Below are positions 8,575-19,518 of a stretch of DNA of 64,000 nucleotides, piece by piece. Each line of letters starts with the position of its first letter. Within the stretch, counting starts at the first letter, position 1. The stretch is from assembly GCA_021287075.1 (NCBI GenBank), contig JAJTBD010000017.1:24723-88722 (forward strand). The letters run 5' to 3'. Below the pieces are notes generated by a model, which had not been told where the DNA came from, did not search any database, and was given only the letters and a program-made list of their open reading frames with translations. A program made the translations under genes and the position numbers. The stretch is from Micrococcales bacterium (GTDB lineage: Bacteria; Actinomycetota; Actinomycetes; Actinomycetales; Dermatophilaceae).

Positions 8575-8955
8575 GGTGCGCCACGTGCAGTGAGGGAAAA
8601 TCGGTGGCGCGCCCACCTGCCCGTCCCTCATCCTTGACGACGGACAGGGCCTGAGGAAGCGAGGAACCCCGGTGTGCCGTGGGCGGTCTCGCACATCTCC
8701 TCTGGTCCACGGAAGGATCCCTGCCTCTGCTCAAGGCTCTAGGTACAGGCACCTCGTGTGCCGAGCGGGTTCGACCCCCGTGGTGACGGCGGCGCGCGCC
8801 TGGACCCGGTCCGGCTCTGCACACCGGTGCCCGCCCTCGGGCCGCACCGGCGTCCGCCGGACGGGTCCGCGCGCCGCCCGATCCGACCGTCCACCGCCCC
8901 GCCCCGGGGCGACCCGTCATGGCGCGACCAGCAGACCAGGAAGGAGGTCACCGCC
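8575..8955. other. 381-bp non-coding interval before the short SPFH gene
   Basis: No credible gene was found. An imperfect hairpin directly after nei2 (8578-8584 pairing with 8604-8610, gcgccac/gtggcgc) may act as a terminator. A segment at 8763-8779 looks like a tRNA T-arm but no complete cloverleaf or CCA is present. The last bases hold the ribosome binding site AAGGAGGT (8941-8948) of the next gene. The downstream frame is open back to 8758, but that part has no homology I recognise and is taken as untranslated leader. Confidence 0.5.
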
Positions 8956-9627
8956 ATGCAGCTGCGAATCCGACACATCATCGTCGACCCCCGAGAGTCC
9001 GTCCTCGTCTACCGCGACGGATGCCTTGTCACCACCCTGGGTGCCGGCCGCCACCCGCGGCCCCGCCGCGCCGTGCTGCGCCCGGTCGACCTCCGGGTGC
9101 AGCTGACGCCGGTCGCCTCGCAGGAGGTGCCCAGCGTCGAGGGAGCGACCGTGCGTGCCTCGCTGGTGATCCGCTGGTCGGTCCGCGACGCGGCCGCCTT
9201 CGTCGAGACCGCCGAGTCGGCGATCGACCAGGTCTACCTCGCCGCCCAGCTGGCCCTGCGCTCGGCCGTGGGCGCCCGCGGCGTCGACGACCTCACGGGC
9301 CCGAGCGCCCGGGCCGAGATCCAGGCCGACCTGACCCGGCCCGCCCAGGCGGCGGCCGCGGCATACGGCATCGAGGTCCACGAGGTCGTGCTCAAGGACC
9401 TCATCCTTCCGGCCGAGGTCCGTGAGGCGGCCGTCGCCGTGCTCACCGCACGGCAGCGCGGGCTCGCCCAGCTCGAGACCGCGCGCGCCGAGACGGCCGC
9501 CATGCGCTCGCGGGCCAACGCGGCCCGCATCCTCCAGGACAGCCCGGCCCTGGCCAGGCAGCGCCTGGTCGAGTCGCTGCCCTATGGCACGCAGGTCGTC
9601 CTGCGGCTGGAGGACCTGGGCGGCTGA
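8956..9627 (+). CDS. Short soluble SPFH (slipin-like) protein
   Basis: 223 residues. Resembles the SPFH domain of slipins (GVTVRASLVIRWSV-type strand, then the helical region with GPSARAEIQADL), but there is no N-terminal membrane segment, so it may be cytoplasmic or peripherally attached. ATG 8956 is chosen because of the near-perfect AAGGAGGT seven bases upstream. It is the second SPFH-family gene within 3 kb. It is followed by a strong hairpin (9649-9689) and lies upstream of clpC; SPFH proteins often work with proteases, but a link to ClpC is only inference. Confidence 0.7.
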   Translation: MQLRIRHIIVDPRESVLVYRDGCLVTTLGAGRHPRPRRAVLRPVDLRVQLTPVASQEVPSVEGATVRASLVIRWSVRDAAAFVETAESAIDQVYLAAQLALRSAVGARGVDDLTGPSARAEIQADLTRPAQAAAAAYGIEVHEVVLKDLILPAEVREAAVAVLTARQRGLAQLETARAETAAMRSRANAARILQDSPALARQRLVESLPYGTQVVLRLEDLGG

Positions 9628-9648
9628 GCACGCCGGCTGCCTGACCAC

Positions 9649-9689
9649 GGTGCGGTATGCCGCGGGGAGACCCTGCGGCATACCGCACC
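9649..9689 (+). terminator. 15-bp hairpin terminator built from the GGTATGCCGC motif
   Basis: GGTGCGGTATGCCGC (9649-9663) and its exact reverse complement (9675-9689) flank an 11-base loop, 22 bases after the SPFH stop. No T-tract follows, which is common in actinobacteria. Each arm contains the over-represented decamer. Confidence 0.75.
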
Positions 9690-9823
9690 GGTTTGCGCCC
9701 ACGGCGAACATGAGCCGGGCACGCTCAACCCGGGAACACCCGCCCCCGTGCTCGCGTTGGCTCCCATGAGTCCCGTGAACCGTCCCTGAAGCGGATCAGC
9801 CGTCTCGAAACCGGGGAAACGGG

Positions 9824-9846
9824 CGCGCCCACAGTCGGTGGGCGCG
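9824..9846. promoter_or_regulatory. 9-bp inverted repeat and putative promoter upstream of clpC
   Basis: CGCGCCCAC-AGTCG-GTGGGCGCG is a perfect 9-bp inverted repeat. A -10-like TAGCAT follows at 9849-9854, about 35 bases before the clpC ATG. Its position suggests an operator for a stress regulator; it does not match the HspR consensus that I know, so the regulator is unidentified. Confidence 0.4.
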
Positions 9847-9888
9847 GATAGCATCGAGGACGACCTCGAAAGTCAGGAGCTAGAGACG

Positions 9889-12426
<2,538 letters not shown>

Positions 12427-12452
12427 CACACAGGGCCACTGGCCCACACCTG

Positions 12453-12493
12453 AGAGGTATGCCGCGCGCTCACCGAGCGCGCGGCATACCTCT
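12453..12493 (+). terminator. 18-bp hairpin terminator after clpC
   Basis: Arms 12453-12470 and 12476-12493 (AGAGGTATGCCGCGCGCT and its exact complement) around a five-base loop, 26 bases after the clpC stop. Both arms contain the GGTATGCCGC decamer. Confidence 0.85.
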
Positions 12494-12581
12494 GTCTGGG
12501 TGCGGTCTGCGCCGCCACCCACAGGTCTCTGTGATCGGACCCATAGTGCGCACCCGAGGTGGCGTCGATAAGGTGCCAGCA

Positions 12582-12708
12582 ACGTGCTCCGGGGTCGGTG
12601 CAATTCCGAACCGGCGGTGACAGTCCGCGACCCGGCCGCAGCCAGCGGCCGGTTGACCTGGTGGAACTCCAGGACCGACGGTGAAAGTCCGGATGGGAGG
12701 CAGCACGT
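12582..12708 (+). promoter_or_regulatory. FMN riboswitch (RFN element)
   Basis: All conserved RFN blocks are visible in order: GGTCGGTG, ATTCCGAACCGGCGGT, GACAGTCCGCGACCC, GGTTGACCTGGTG, ACTCCAGGACCGACGGTGA, AGTCCGGATGGGAGG. The closing P1 helix pairs ACGTGCT (12582-12588) with AGCACGT (12702-12708). It binds flavin mononucleotide and shuts off the downstream rib genes. A stem GATCCGC/GCGGATC (12730-12736 with 12745-12751) in the following leader could be part of the expression platform. The rest of the leader up to 12831 holds nothing else recognised. Confidence 0.96.
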
Positions 12709-12831
12709 GGACCGCCGGCACCCTGGCGCGATCCGCGAGACAGTGCGGATCCCCTTGGGCGCGTTGGCGATCGATGGGCATTCGCCTACCCCCGGAGCGT
12801 GACGACGACCGCTCCGAGAGGGAAGGGCCCG

Positions 12832-13893
12832 ATGTCCTCCGACACACAGTGGATGCAGCAGGCGATCGACGCTGCCCTGCGCGGCCCCGAGGCCGATGCG
12901 AACCCACGAGTGGGCTGTGTCGTGGTCGATGCCCACGGCGACCTCGTCGCGACTGGCTGGCACCGGGGCGCCGGCACGCCGCATGCCGAGGCCGATGCAC
13001 TGATGCACGCGCGGGAGCGTGTCCGGGGCGCCACGGCATACGTCACCCCCGAGCCCTGCAACCACACCGGCCGCACCGGCCCGTGCACCCAGGCCCTGCT
13101 CGATGCGGGAGTGCGCGAGGTCGTGTATGCCGTGCCCGACCCCTCCGCGCTGGCCGGCGGGGGAGGGGCGTGGCTGGCCGAGCGCGGGCTGACGGTGCGC
13201 TCCGGCGCGCTTGCCGAGGAGGCCGCCGCAGTCACCGCCTCCTGGGCCCACTTCCAGCGCACCGGGCGGCCCTGGGTGGTCTGGAAGACGGCCATGACCC
13301 TCGACGGGCGCAGCGCCGCCGGGGACGGGACCTCCCAGTGGATCACCGGCGAGGCGGCGCGCGAGGACGTGCACCGTGAGCGTGCCCGCTGCGGCGCCGT
13401 CATCGTGGGCACCGGCACGGCACTCTCCGATGCGCCCCGGCTGACGGTCCGCCTGGCCGACTATGCAGGCCCGCAGCCTGTCCGCGTCGTTGTGGGCGGG
13501 CGCCACACGCCTGACCTGCCCGCGGAGCCGGCGGTGCCGGTGCTGCGGATCCCCTCACATGATCGGGACGAGGTGCTGAGGGCGCTGGGGGAGAAGGGGA
13601 TCCACCGCGTGATGCTGGAGGGTGGACCGACCCTCGCCGCGGCATTCCTCAGGGCTGGAGCCGTCGACGAGGTGCTGGCCTATGTCGCGCCGGCCCTGCT
13701 CGGAGCCGGCCGCAGCGCTGTCGACGACCTCGGCATCACCACGATCGACGAGGCGATGCGTTTTGGGGTCCACGAGATCGCGCAGGTCGGTGACGACGTG
13801 CGCTTCAGGCTCCGCGTGCAGGGACAGGTGGCAGAGGGCATGAGGGGATCACGCGAGATGGCATGTGCGGCAACGGGAATGGGAGAGGTCTGA
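12832..13893 (+). CDS. ribD: Bifunctional diaminohydroxyphosphoribosylaminopyrimidine deaminase / reductase
   Basis: 353 residues. The N-terminal deaminase domain has the zinc site HAEADA (His51) and PEPCNHTGRTGPC (cysteines near 76 and 85). The C-terminal reductase domain has MTLDGR and GTGTALSDAPRLTVR. It catalyses the second and third steps of riboflavin synthesis from GTP. ATG 12832 is chosen for the GAGAGGGAAGG upstream; an in-frame GTG at 12799 would add 11 residues. It is the first gene of the ribDE-BA-H operon and lies directly behind the FMN riboswitch. Confidence 0.95.
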   Translation: MSSDTQWMQQAIDAALRGPEADANPRVGCVVVDAHGDLVATGWHRGAGTPHAEADALMHARERVRGATAYVTPEPCNHTGRTGPCTQALLDAGVREVVYAVPDPSALAGGGGAWLAERGLTVRSGALAEEAAAVTASWAHFQRTGRPWVVWKTAMTLDGRSAAGDGTSQWITGEAAREDVHRERARCGAVIVGTGTALSDAPRLTVRLADYAGPQPVRVVVGGRHTPDLPAEPAVPVLRIPSHDRDEVLRALGEKGIHRVMLEGGPTLAAAFLRAGAVDEVLAYVAPALLGAGRSAVDDLGITTIDEAMRFGVHEIAQVGDDVRFRLRVQGQVAEGMRGSREMACAATGMGEV

Positions 13894-13894
13894 G

Positions 13895-14497
13895 ATGTTC
13901 ACAGGGATCGTGGAAGAGCTCGGCGTTGTCGCCGGGCTCGAGCAGGGGGCCGAGTCGGCGATGCTGGAGCTGTCTGGTCCGCTGGTGACGGAGGGCGCGC
14001 AGCATGGCGACTCCATCGCGGTCAACGGCGTCTGTCTGACGGTCGTCCGTCACGGGGAGGGGCGCTTCTCCGTCGACGTGATGGCCGAGACCCTCGACCG
14101 CACCAGCCTTGGTGCGCTCAAGGTCGGTGACCGGGTCAACCTGGAGCGCGCAATGCGGGCCGATGGGCGGTTCGGCGGCCACGTCGTCCAGGGGCACGTC
14201 GACGGCACGGCCACCATCACCGCCCGCACCCCTGGGGACCGTTGGGAGGTTGTCGAGATGAGCCTGCCGGCCCAGCTCGCGCGCTATGTGGTGGAGAAGG
14301 GGTCGATCACGGTGGACGGCGTCTCGCTGACGGTCGCCTCGGTGTCCGACGACAGGTTCACCGTCTCACTCATCCCGACGACCCTCGAGCTGACCACGTT
14401 GGGGCACAAGGGGGTCGGGGATCTCGTCAACCTTGAGGTCGACGTCGTCGCCAAGTATGTCGAGCGTCTGCTCGAGGCCCGTGGAGGCGCGTCGTGA
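13895..14497 (+). CDS. ribE: Riboflavin synthase, alpha chain
   Basis: 200 residues. Two tandem lumazine-binding repeats are visible: MFTGIVEELG at the start with SIAVNGVCLTV, and the second with GSITVDGVSLTV near 142-153. The enzyme dismutates two 6,7-dimethyl-8-ribityllumazine molecules to riboflavin. ATG 13895 is preceded by GGGAGAGG and starts one base after the ribD stop; a longer frame exists but lies inside ribD. The end overlaps ribBA by GTGA, so translation is coupled. Confidence 0.95.
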   Translation: MFTGIVEELGVVAGLEQGAESAMLELSGPLVTEGAQHGDSIAVNGVCLTVVRHGEGRFSVDVMAETLDRTSLGALKVGDRVNLERAMRADGRFGGHVVQGHVDGTATITARTPGDRWEVVEMSLPAQLARYVVEKGSITVDGVSLTVASVSDDRFTVSLIPTTLELTTLGHKGVGDLVNLEVDVVAKYVERLLEARGGAS

Positions 14498-15744
14498 TGC
14501 GACCGCTGGACACCATCGAGACGGCGCTGGACGCCCTGCGCTCCGGCCGACCGGTCCTTGTCGTCGACGACGCCGACCGCGAGAACGAGGGCGATGTCAT
14601 CCTCGCCGCCGAGACGCTCACCGAGGAGTGGATCGCCTGGACGGTCCGGCAAACCTCCGGCTATCTCTGTGCGCCAATGCCGAGCGGGCTCGCCGACCGG
14701 CTCGAGCTGCCGTTCATGGTCGAGCGCACCGAGGACCCGCTGAGCACGGCATACACCGTGTCCGTCGACGCACGTCACGGGGTGACGACCGGGATCAGCG
14801 CAGCCGACCGCACCAGGACTCTCCGGGTGCTGGCCGACCCCGCAAGTGCCGCCTCCGACCTGCGGCGACCCGGGCACATCCTCCCGCTGCGGGCGCGCGA
14901 CGGGGGAGTGCTCGAGCGACCCGGCCACACCGAGGCGGCAGTCGACCTGTGCCGGCTGGCGGGCCTGGCACCCGTAGGCTGCATCGGCGAGCTCGTCCTG
15001 GACTCTGGCGAGATGATGCGTCTGCCTGAGGTGCTTGAGATGGGCTCTGCCACAGGGCTGCCCGTCATCTCGATCGCCGACCTGCGAGTCTGGCGCCAGC
15101 GCCACGACCGGGTGGATGTCATCGACGAGGCCCGCCTGCCCACCGACCACGGCGTCTTTCGCGCGCGTGCCTATCGCGACCGGCTCACCGGTGCGGAGCA
15201 CCTCGCACTGATCAGCCCGCTCGGGCTCACCGACCGCCCGCTCGTGCGGATCCACTCCGAGTGCCTCACCGGCGACGTGCTCGGCTCCCGTCGCTGCGAC
15301 TGTGGCCCACAGCTGACCGAGTCGAGGGCCCGGGTGGCCCAGCAGGGCGGCGTCGTCGTCTATGTGCGTGGCCACGAGGGACGCGGCGTCGGGCTGGGAG
15401 CCAAGATCGCGGCATACGCCTTGCAGGACAAGGGTGCCGACACTGTGGTCGCCCAGACCCAGCTCGATCTGCCGATCGACGCGAGGGAGTATGCCGCGGC
15501 CGCGGCAATCCTGCGCGAGCTCGGCTGCACGAGTGGGGTGCGGCTGCTGACCAACAACCCACTCAAGGTCGCGGCCCTCGAGGAGGACGGGCTCGGCCCG
15601 GTCACGCGGGTGCCGCTCGTCGTCGGGCTCACCCCGGACAACGTCGACTATGTCGAGACCAAGCGCGCACGCCTCGGACACCTCGACGACAGCGATCACC
15701 CGTCCCTCGCTACAACCAGCACCACCGAGAGGATCACCGCATGA
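14494..15744 (+). CDS. ribBA: Bifunctional 3,4-dihydroxy-2-butanone 4-phosphate synthase / GTP cyclohydrolase II
   Basis: 416 residues from GTG 14494 (ATG 14497 is equally possible). The N-terminal RibB domain has [20 protein letters not shown] and HTEAAVDL, binding ribulose 5-phosphate and magnesium. The C-terminal RibA domain has the zinc cysteines in [16 protein letters not shown] and the catalytic GHEGRGVGL. It supplies both precursors for the pathway. It overlaps ribE (GTGA) and ribH (ATGA), in keeping with a tightly coupled operon. Confidence 0.96.
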   Translation: MMRPLDTIETALDALRSGRPVLVVDDADRENEGDVILAAETLTEEWIAWTVRQTSGYLCAPMPSGLADRLELPFMVERTEDPLSTAYTVSVDARHGVTTGISAADRTRTLRVLADPASAASDLRRPGHILPLRARDGGVLERPGHTEAAVDLCRLAGLAPVGCIGELVLDSGEMMRLPEVLEMGSATGLPVISIADLRVWRQRHDRVDVIDEARLPTDHGVFRARAYRDRLTGAEHLALISPLGLTDRPLVRIHSECLTGDVLGSRRCDCGPQLTESRARVAQQGGVVVYVRGHEGRGVGLGAKIAAYALQDKGADTVVAQTQLDLPIDAREYAAAAAILRELGCTSGVRLLTNNPLKVAALEEDGLGPVTRVPLVVGLTPDNVDYVETKRARLGHLDDSDHPSLATTSTTERITA

Positions 15745-16208
15745 GCGGCTCAGGAGCACCCACGATCACCGTCGACGGCAGCGGACTGCGTGTCGCCATC
15801 GTCGCGGCCTCGTGGCACACCACGGTCATGGACGGTCTCGTCGCCGGCGCCGAGCGCGCCCTGCACGAGTCAGGGGTCGAGGACTGGCGCACCGTGCGGG
15901 TGCCCGGCTCCTTCGAACTGCCCGTCGCGGCGGCCCGGCTCGCCGAGGACCACGACGCGGTCGTGGCGCTCGGCGTCGTGATCCGCGGCGGCACACCGCA
16001 TTTCGACTATGTCTGCCAGGCCGCGACGCTCGGCCTCACCGATGTGTCGGTGCGGACCGGGACGCCCGTGGGCCTCGGCGTGCTCACGTGTGACACCGAG
16101 GAGCAGGCGCTGGACCGGGCCGGGCTGCCCGGCTCTGCCGAGGACAGGGGCCACGAGGCGGCCACCGCGGCACTGGCGACGGCGCAGGTGCTTTGCCACG
16201 CCCCCTAG
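15741..16208 (+). CDS. ribH: 6,7-dimethyl-8-ribityllumazine synthase
   Basis: 155 residues, normal length. Family motifs are [11 protein letters not shown] and [14 protein letters not shown] (catalytic His in TPHFD), and GVLT near 112. It condenses the dihydroxybutanone phosphate from RibBA with the pyrimidine from RibD; it assembles as an icosahedral or pentameric cage. ATG 15741 overlaps the ribBA stop. It is the last gene of the riboflavin operon. Confidence 0.95.
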   Translation: MSGSGAPTITVDGSGLRVAIVAASWHTTVMDGLVAGAERALHESGVEDWRTVRVPGSFELPVAAARLAEDHDAVVALGVVIRGGTPHFDYVCQAATLGLTDVSVRTGTPVGLGVLTCDTEEQALDRAGLPGSAEDRGHEAATAALATAQVLCHAP

Positions 16209-16211
16209 GCT

Positions 16212-16760
16212 GTGACGGTGAGCAACACGCAGGCGCAGCACGCGGCACACCCCACGGCGCGGCCCACGGTGACCGTGCGCAGGGCGCGCACGAGCGACAT
16301 CAAGGCCATCCGCGAGCTGGTGCGGCCGCTCGCCGAGCGCCGGGTGCTGCTCAACAAGGAGGCCGTCGCCTACTACGAGGCCGTGCCCGAGTTCCGCGTC
16401 GCGGAGATCGGCGGGCAGGTCGTCGGCTGTGGTGCCCTACACGTGATGTGGGAGGACCTCGCCGAGATCCGCACCCTCGCGGTCTCCGACGCGTGGCTCG
16501 GCCACGGTGTGGGCGGCGCTCTGATGCGTCAGCTGGTCGAGGACGCCCGTGAGCTGGGGGTGGCGCGGCTGTTCTGCCTCACCTTCGAGACCGACTTCTT
16601 CACCCGCCATGGCTTCGCGCCGATCGAGGGCCAGGCCGTCGACCCGCAGGTCTATGTCGAGCTGTTGCGCTCCTATGACGAGGGTGTGGCAGAGTTCCTC
16701 GATCTGGAGCGGGTTAAGCCCAACACCCTGGGCAACACGAGGATGCTGAGGCAGCTGTGA
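16212..16760 (+). CDS. GNAT-type amino-acid N-acetyltransferase (NAGS-like)
   Basis: 182 residues with a single GNAT fold; the acetyl-CoA loop is in GHGVGGALMRQLVEDA and a later strand ends FFTRHGFAPI. It resembles the short actinobacterial N-acetylglutamate synthase (Rv2747 type) by PLAERRVLLNKEAVAYYE and IRTLAVSDAWLGHG, which would start arginine synthesis. No arg gene is nearby. The start GTG 16212 lies three bases after ribH; GTG 16218 is an alternative. The end overlaps the gluconokinase gene by GTGA. Confidence 0.75.
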   Translation: MTVSNTQAQHAAHPTARPTVTVRRARTSDIKAIRELVRPLAERRVLLNKEAVAYYEAVPEFRVAEIGGQVVGCGALHVMWEDLAEIRTLAVSDAWLGHGVGGALMRQLVEDARELGVARLFCLTFETDFFTRHGFAPIEGQAVDPQVYVELLRSYDEGVAEFLDLERVKPNTLGNTRMLRQL

Positions 16761-17443
16761 GCGACAAGACGATGAGCGAGACGAGCGGGACCGGGCAGAC
16801 CCCGAACGAACACGCCCCGGGCGGGCCGGCCGCGAACGGGCAGGCCCCCAGCCGGGATGCCGCGGGCGCCAGCCGCGACCACGCCGACCTGCGCGAGGGG
16901 CACCGGGAGACGAGCACCAACGACGCGGTGGGGGAGCAGGCGGTGCACGCGATCGTCGTGATGGGCGTCAGTGGCTCCGGCAAGACGACGCTGGCAGAGG
17001 GGCTCTCGCAGGAGCTCGGCTGGGCCTTCGCCGAGGGCGATGACTTCCACAGCGAGCAGGCCAAGGCCAAGATGGCCGGCGGCACCCCGCTGACCGACGA
17101 GGACCGCTGGCCCTGGCTGGAGCGCATCCACACCTGGCTGGCCGAGCGGCTGGAGCGCGGCGAGCCGGTGATCGTCAGCTGCTCGTCACTCAAGCGGGCC
17201 TATCGCGAGGTGCTGACTGGCGGCCGCGATGACGTGCGCTTCCTGCACGTGACCGTCAGCAAGGAGGAGCTCGAGCGGAGGCTGGCCGAGCGCAAGGGCC
17301 ACTACATGCCCGCCAGACTGCTCGACTCCCAGCTGGAGACCCTCGAGCACCTCGCCGACGACGAGCCGGGCGTCACCCTCGTCGCCGAGTCGACGCCAGA
17401 TGAGACCCTCGCCGATGCCGTGGAGGCGCTCGAGCTGGACTAG
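16757..17443 (+). CDS. gntK: Gluconokinase with N-terminal extension
   Basis: 228 residues. The kinase core starts near residue 63 and has Walker A GVSGSGKT (about 70-77), EGDDFHS and SCSSLKRAYR, typical of GntK, which phosphorylates gluconate to 6-phosphogluconate. The first 60 residues are low-complexity, Gly/Ala/Asp/Glu-rich and unlike known GntK. They are probably translated, because third positions in that segment are almost all G or C and the GTG overlaps the previous stop. An internal GTG 16943 with GGGGGAG upstream would give a standard 166-residue enzyme. Confidence 0.85.
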   Translation: MSDKTMSETSGTGQTPNEHAPGGPAANGQAPSRDAAGASRDHADLREGHRETSTNDAVGEQAVHAIVVMGVSGSGKTTLAEGLSQELGWAFAEGDDFHSEQAKAKMAGGTPLTDEDRWPWLERIHTWLAERLERGEPVIVSCSSLKRAYREVLTGGRDDVRFLHVTVSKEELERRLAERKGHYMPARLLDSQLETLEHLADDEPGVTLVAESTPDETLADAVEALELD

Positions 17444-17462
17444 CCCGGGCTGCGTCGTTGGG

Positions 17463-18362
17463 TCACCTAGGCAGTCGGAATCTGTTGCGCGCCAACGGTT
17501 CCACGAGACCATCGGCCACCAGCGAGTCGATGCATCGGTCGACCTGGGGGGCATCCTCGCCGGCCGCCTCGAGCGCGCGGCGGGTGACCGGGCCGGGCGC
17601 CTCGCGCAGCAGCTGGACGATCGCGCCACGCACCTGCCGATCGGTGCCGTGCCACGCCTGGCTGCGCCTCGCGGGCCCGGCATAGGTCGGCTGGCCGGCG
17701 GCGACCCACGCGCACTGGTCGAGCAGCGGGCAGTCGCCGCAGCGCGGCAGCCGTGCCGTGCACACTAGGGCGCCGAGCTCCATGACCGCGACATTCCAGA
17801 CGGCCGCGGTCGCCGGGTCATCGGGCACGAGCGAGGCGGCCAGGTCCATCTCCGCCCGAGTCACGGCGGGGGCGGCCAGCGCCTTGCCCTCGATGGCGCG
17901 CGCCAGGACCCGGCGGATGTTGGTGTCGACGACGGTGGTGCGCAGGCCATAGGCGAAGGCCGCCACGGCCGCCGCGGTGTAGGGCCCCACACCGGGCAGG
18001 GCCAGCAGGTCGGCCTCGGAGCGAGGCACCTGCCCCCCGAAGTCGTCGCGCATGACCGTCGCGGCCTCGTGCAGCCGCAGCGCCCGGCGTGGATAGCCGA
18101 GGCGCCCCCAGGCCCGCACCCCCTCTCCGGGCGAGTCGTCGGCCAGATGGGTCGGGGTCGGCCACCGCTCCAGCCACTGGCGCCAGATCGGCTCGACCCG
18201 CGCGACGGGTGTCTGGTGCGACATCACCTCGGAGAGGAAGACACCCCAGGGCGTGCACTCACCGCGCCACGGCAGGTCACGGGCGTTCGCGGCATACCAC
18301 TCCAGCAGTGTGGTGTGGAGGACGGCGGTGCGGGCCGCAGACGTGGGGGCCGGGGAGGGCAA
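17463..18362 (-). CDS. mutY: A/G-specific adenine glycosylase (MutY)
   Basis: 299 residues from TTG 18362, which lies three bases beyond the disA stop; the frame is open further but there overlaps disA. The helix-hairpin-helix is LPGVGPYTAAAVAAFAYG (122-139). Catalytic residues are Glu45 (LSEVMSHQT) and Asp146 (VVDTNIRR). The [4Fe-4S] loop C-x6-C-x2-C-x5-C is present near 200-216. It removes adenine paired with 8-oxoguanine. A recognition domain follows but is short. It is third in the radA-disA-mutY operon. A GCGGCATACC motif lies in the coding region at 18289-18298. Confidence 0.9.
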   Translation of the reverse strand: MPSPAPTSAARTAVLHTTLLEWYAANARDLPWRGECTPWGVFLSEVMSHQTPVARVEPIWRQWLERWPTPTHLADDSPGEGVRAWGRLGYPRRALRLHEAATVMRDDFGGQVPRSEADLLALPGVGPYTAAAVAAFAYGLRTTVVDTNIRRVLARAIEGKALAAPAVTRAEMDLAASLVPDDPATAAVWNVAVMELGALVCTARLPRCGDCPLLDQCAWVAAGQPTYAGPARRSQAWHGTDRQVRGAIVQLLREAPGPVTRRALEAAGEDAPQVDRCIDSLVADGLVEPLARNRFRLPR

Positions 18363-18364
18363 GG

Positions 18365-19441
18365 TCAGACGTAGCGCTCGAGGATCGAGGACTCGGCCAT
18401 CCGCGAGAGGCCCTCGCGCACGAGTCGCGCCCGGCCGTCGCCGACACCCTCGACGTCCATGAGCTCCTCGAGACCGGCGGACAGCAGCCGCTGGAGCGAG
18501 GAGAAGTGCTCGACCAGTCGCTCGACGATCGCGCCCGGCAGCCGGGGCACCTTGCTCAGCAGCCGATACCCCATCGGGCTGACAGCCGCGTCGAGCGCCT
18601 CGCCCACGATGGCGAAGCCGAGGGAGCGCGCCACCGCGCCGAGGTCGAGCAGCTCGGTGGGGTCGAGGTCGGCGAGGTTGGCCCGGCACTCCTCGATGGA
18701 GAAGCCGCCCCGTGCCTCGTGGAGGTAGTCGTGGATGACCAGGTCGAGGTCGTCGCCCAGCCCCGCGGTGAGCTCGTCGAGCTGGAGCAGCAGCAGACGG
18801 CCGTCGACGCCCAGCTCGACGACGTAGTCGCTGATCTCGTCGCGGATGCGGCGGACCATCTCAAGGCGCTGGAGGACGCTGGCCACGTCTCGGACGGTGA
18901 CCAGGTCCTCGATCTCGAGGGCCGACAGGGTGCCGGTCACCTCATCGAGGCGGGCCTTGTATCGCTCCAGGGTCTGGAGGGCCTGGAAAGCGCGGGAGAG
19001 GATCGCGCTGGAGTCCTCCACCACGTGGCGGTGACCCTTGACATAGAGCGCCACGATCCGCATCGACTGGCTCACCGTCACGACGGGGAAGTCGGTCTGG
19101 CGCGAGACGCGCTCGGCCGTGCGGTGCCGGGTGCCGGACTCGCTGGTCTCGATGGACGCGTCCGGCACCAGCTGGGTGGCGGCGCGCAGGATCTTGGTGA
19201 CATCGCGGTCGACGACCACGGCGCCGTCCATCTTGGCCAGCTCGCGCAGCCGGGTGGCGGAGAAGTCGACATCGAGCGGGAACCCGCCGGTGCAGATGCT
19301 CTCGACGGTCCTGTCCGAGCCGAGGACGATGAGGGCTCCGGTGCGCCCGCGCAGGATCCGCTCGAGACCGTCGCGCAGCTCGGTGCCAGGGGCGACCGCG
19401 GCGATGGTGGCGCGCAGCAGCTCCTCGTGGCCTTGGGTCAT
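18365..19441 (-). CDS. disA: DNA-integrity scanning diadenylate cyclase DisA
   Basis: 358 residues, full length. The DAC domain has DGA at 72-74 and GTRHR with RHR at 105-107, the catalytic motifs for making c-di-AMP from two ATP. A helical spine and a C-terminal helix-hairpin-helix DNA-binding domain (LMDVEGVGDGRARLVREGL) follow. The octamer pauses at branched DNA and signals through c-di-AMP. It lies between radA and mutY on the same strand; RadA is known to modulate DisA in other bacteria, so the operon makes functional sense. Confidence 0.95.
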   Translation of the reverse strand: MTQGHEELLRATIAAVAPGTELRDGLERILRGRTGALIVLGSDRTVESICTGGFPLDVDFSATRLRELAKMDGAVVVDRDVTKILRAATQLVPDASIETSESGTRHRTAERVSRQTDFPVVTVSQSMRIVALYVKGHRHVVEDSSAILSRAFQALQTLERYKARLDEVTGTLSALEIEDLVTVRDVASVLQRLEMVRRIRDEISDYVVELGVDGRLLLLQLDELTAGLGDDLDLVIHDYLHEARGGFSIEECRANLADLDPTELLDLGAVARSLGFAIVGEALDAAVSPMGYRLLSKVPRLPGAIVERLVEHFSSLQRLLSAGLEELMDVEGVGDGRARLVREGLSRMAESSILERYV

Positions 19442-19518
19442 GACGGTCTCCCTGTGTGCACTGCGGTCACTGCTCGTCGAGTGAGTCTAGCCGCGTGGCT
19501 GGGTGGTGGTGAGCAGGC

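Noticed and set aside
8578..8610. Hairpin after nei2 as a firm terminator
   Set aside because: Only seven base pairs with a 19-base loop and no T-tract; mentioned in the interval entry but not called separately.
8763..8779. tRNA T-arm-like sequence (GCGGGTTCGACCCCCGT)
   Set aside because: The T-stem and loop fit, but no matching acceptor, D-arm or anticodon arm and no CCA could be placed in the flanking 80 bases.
16943..17443. Internal GTG as the main start of gluconokinase
   Set aside because: The upstream segment has strong coding-type third positions and a GTGA overlap with the previous gene, so the longer form was kept, with the internal start noted.
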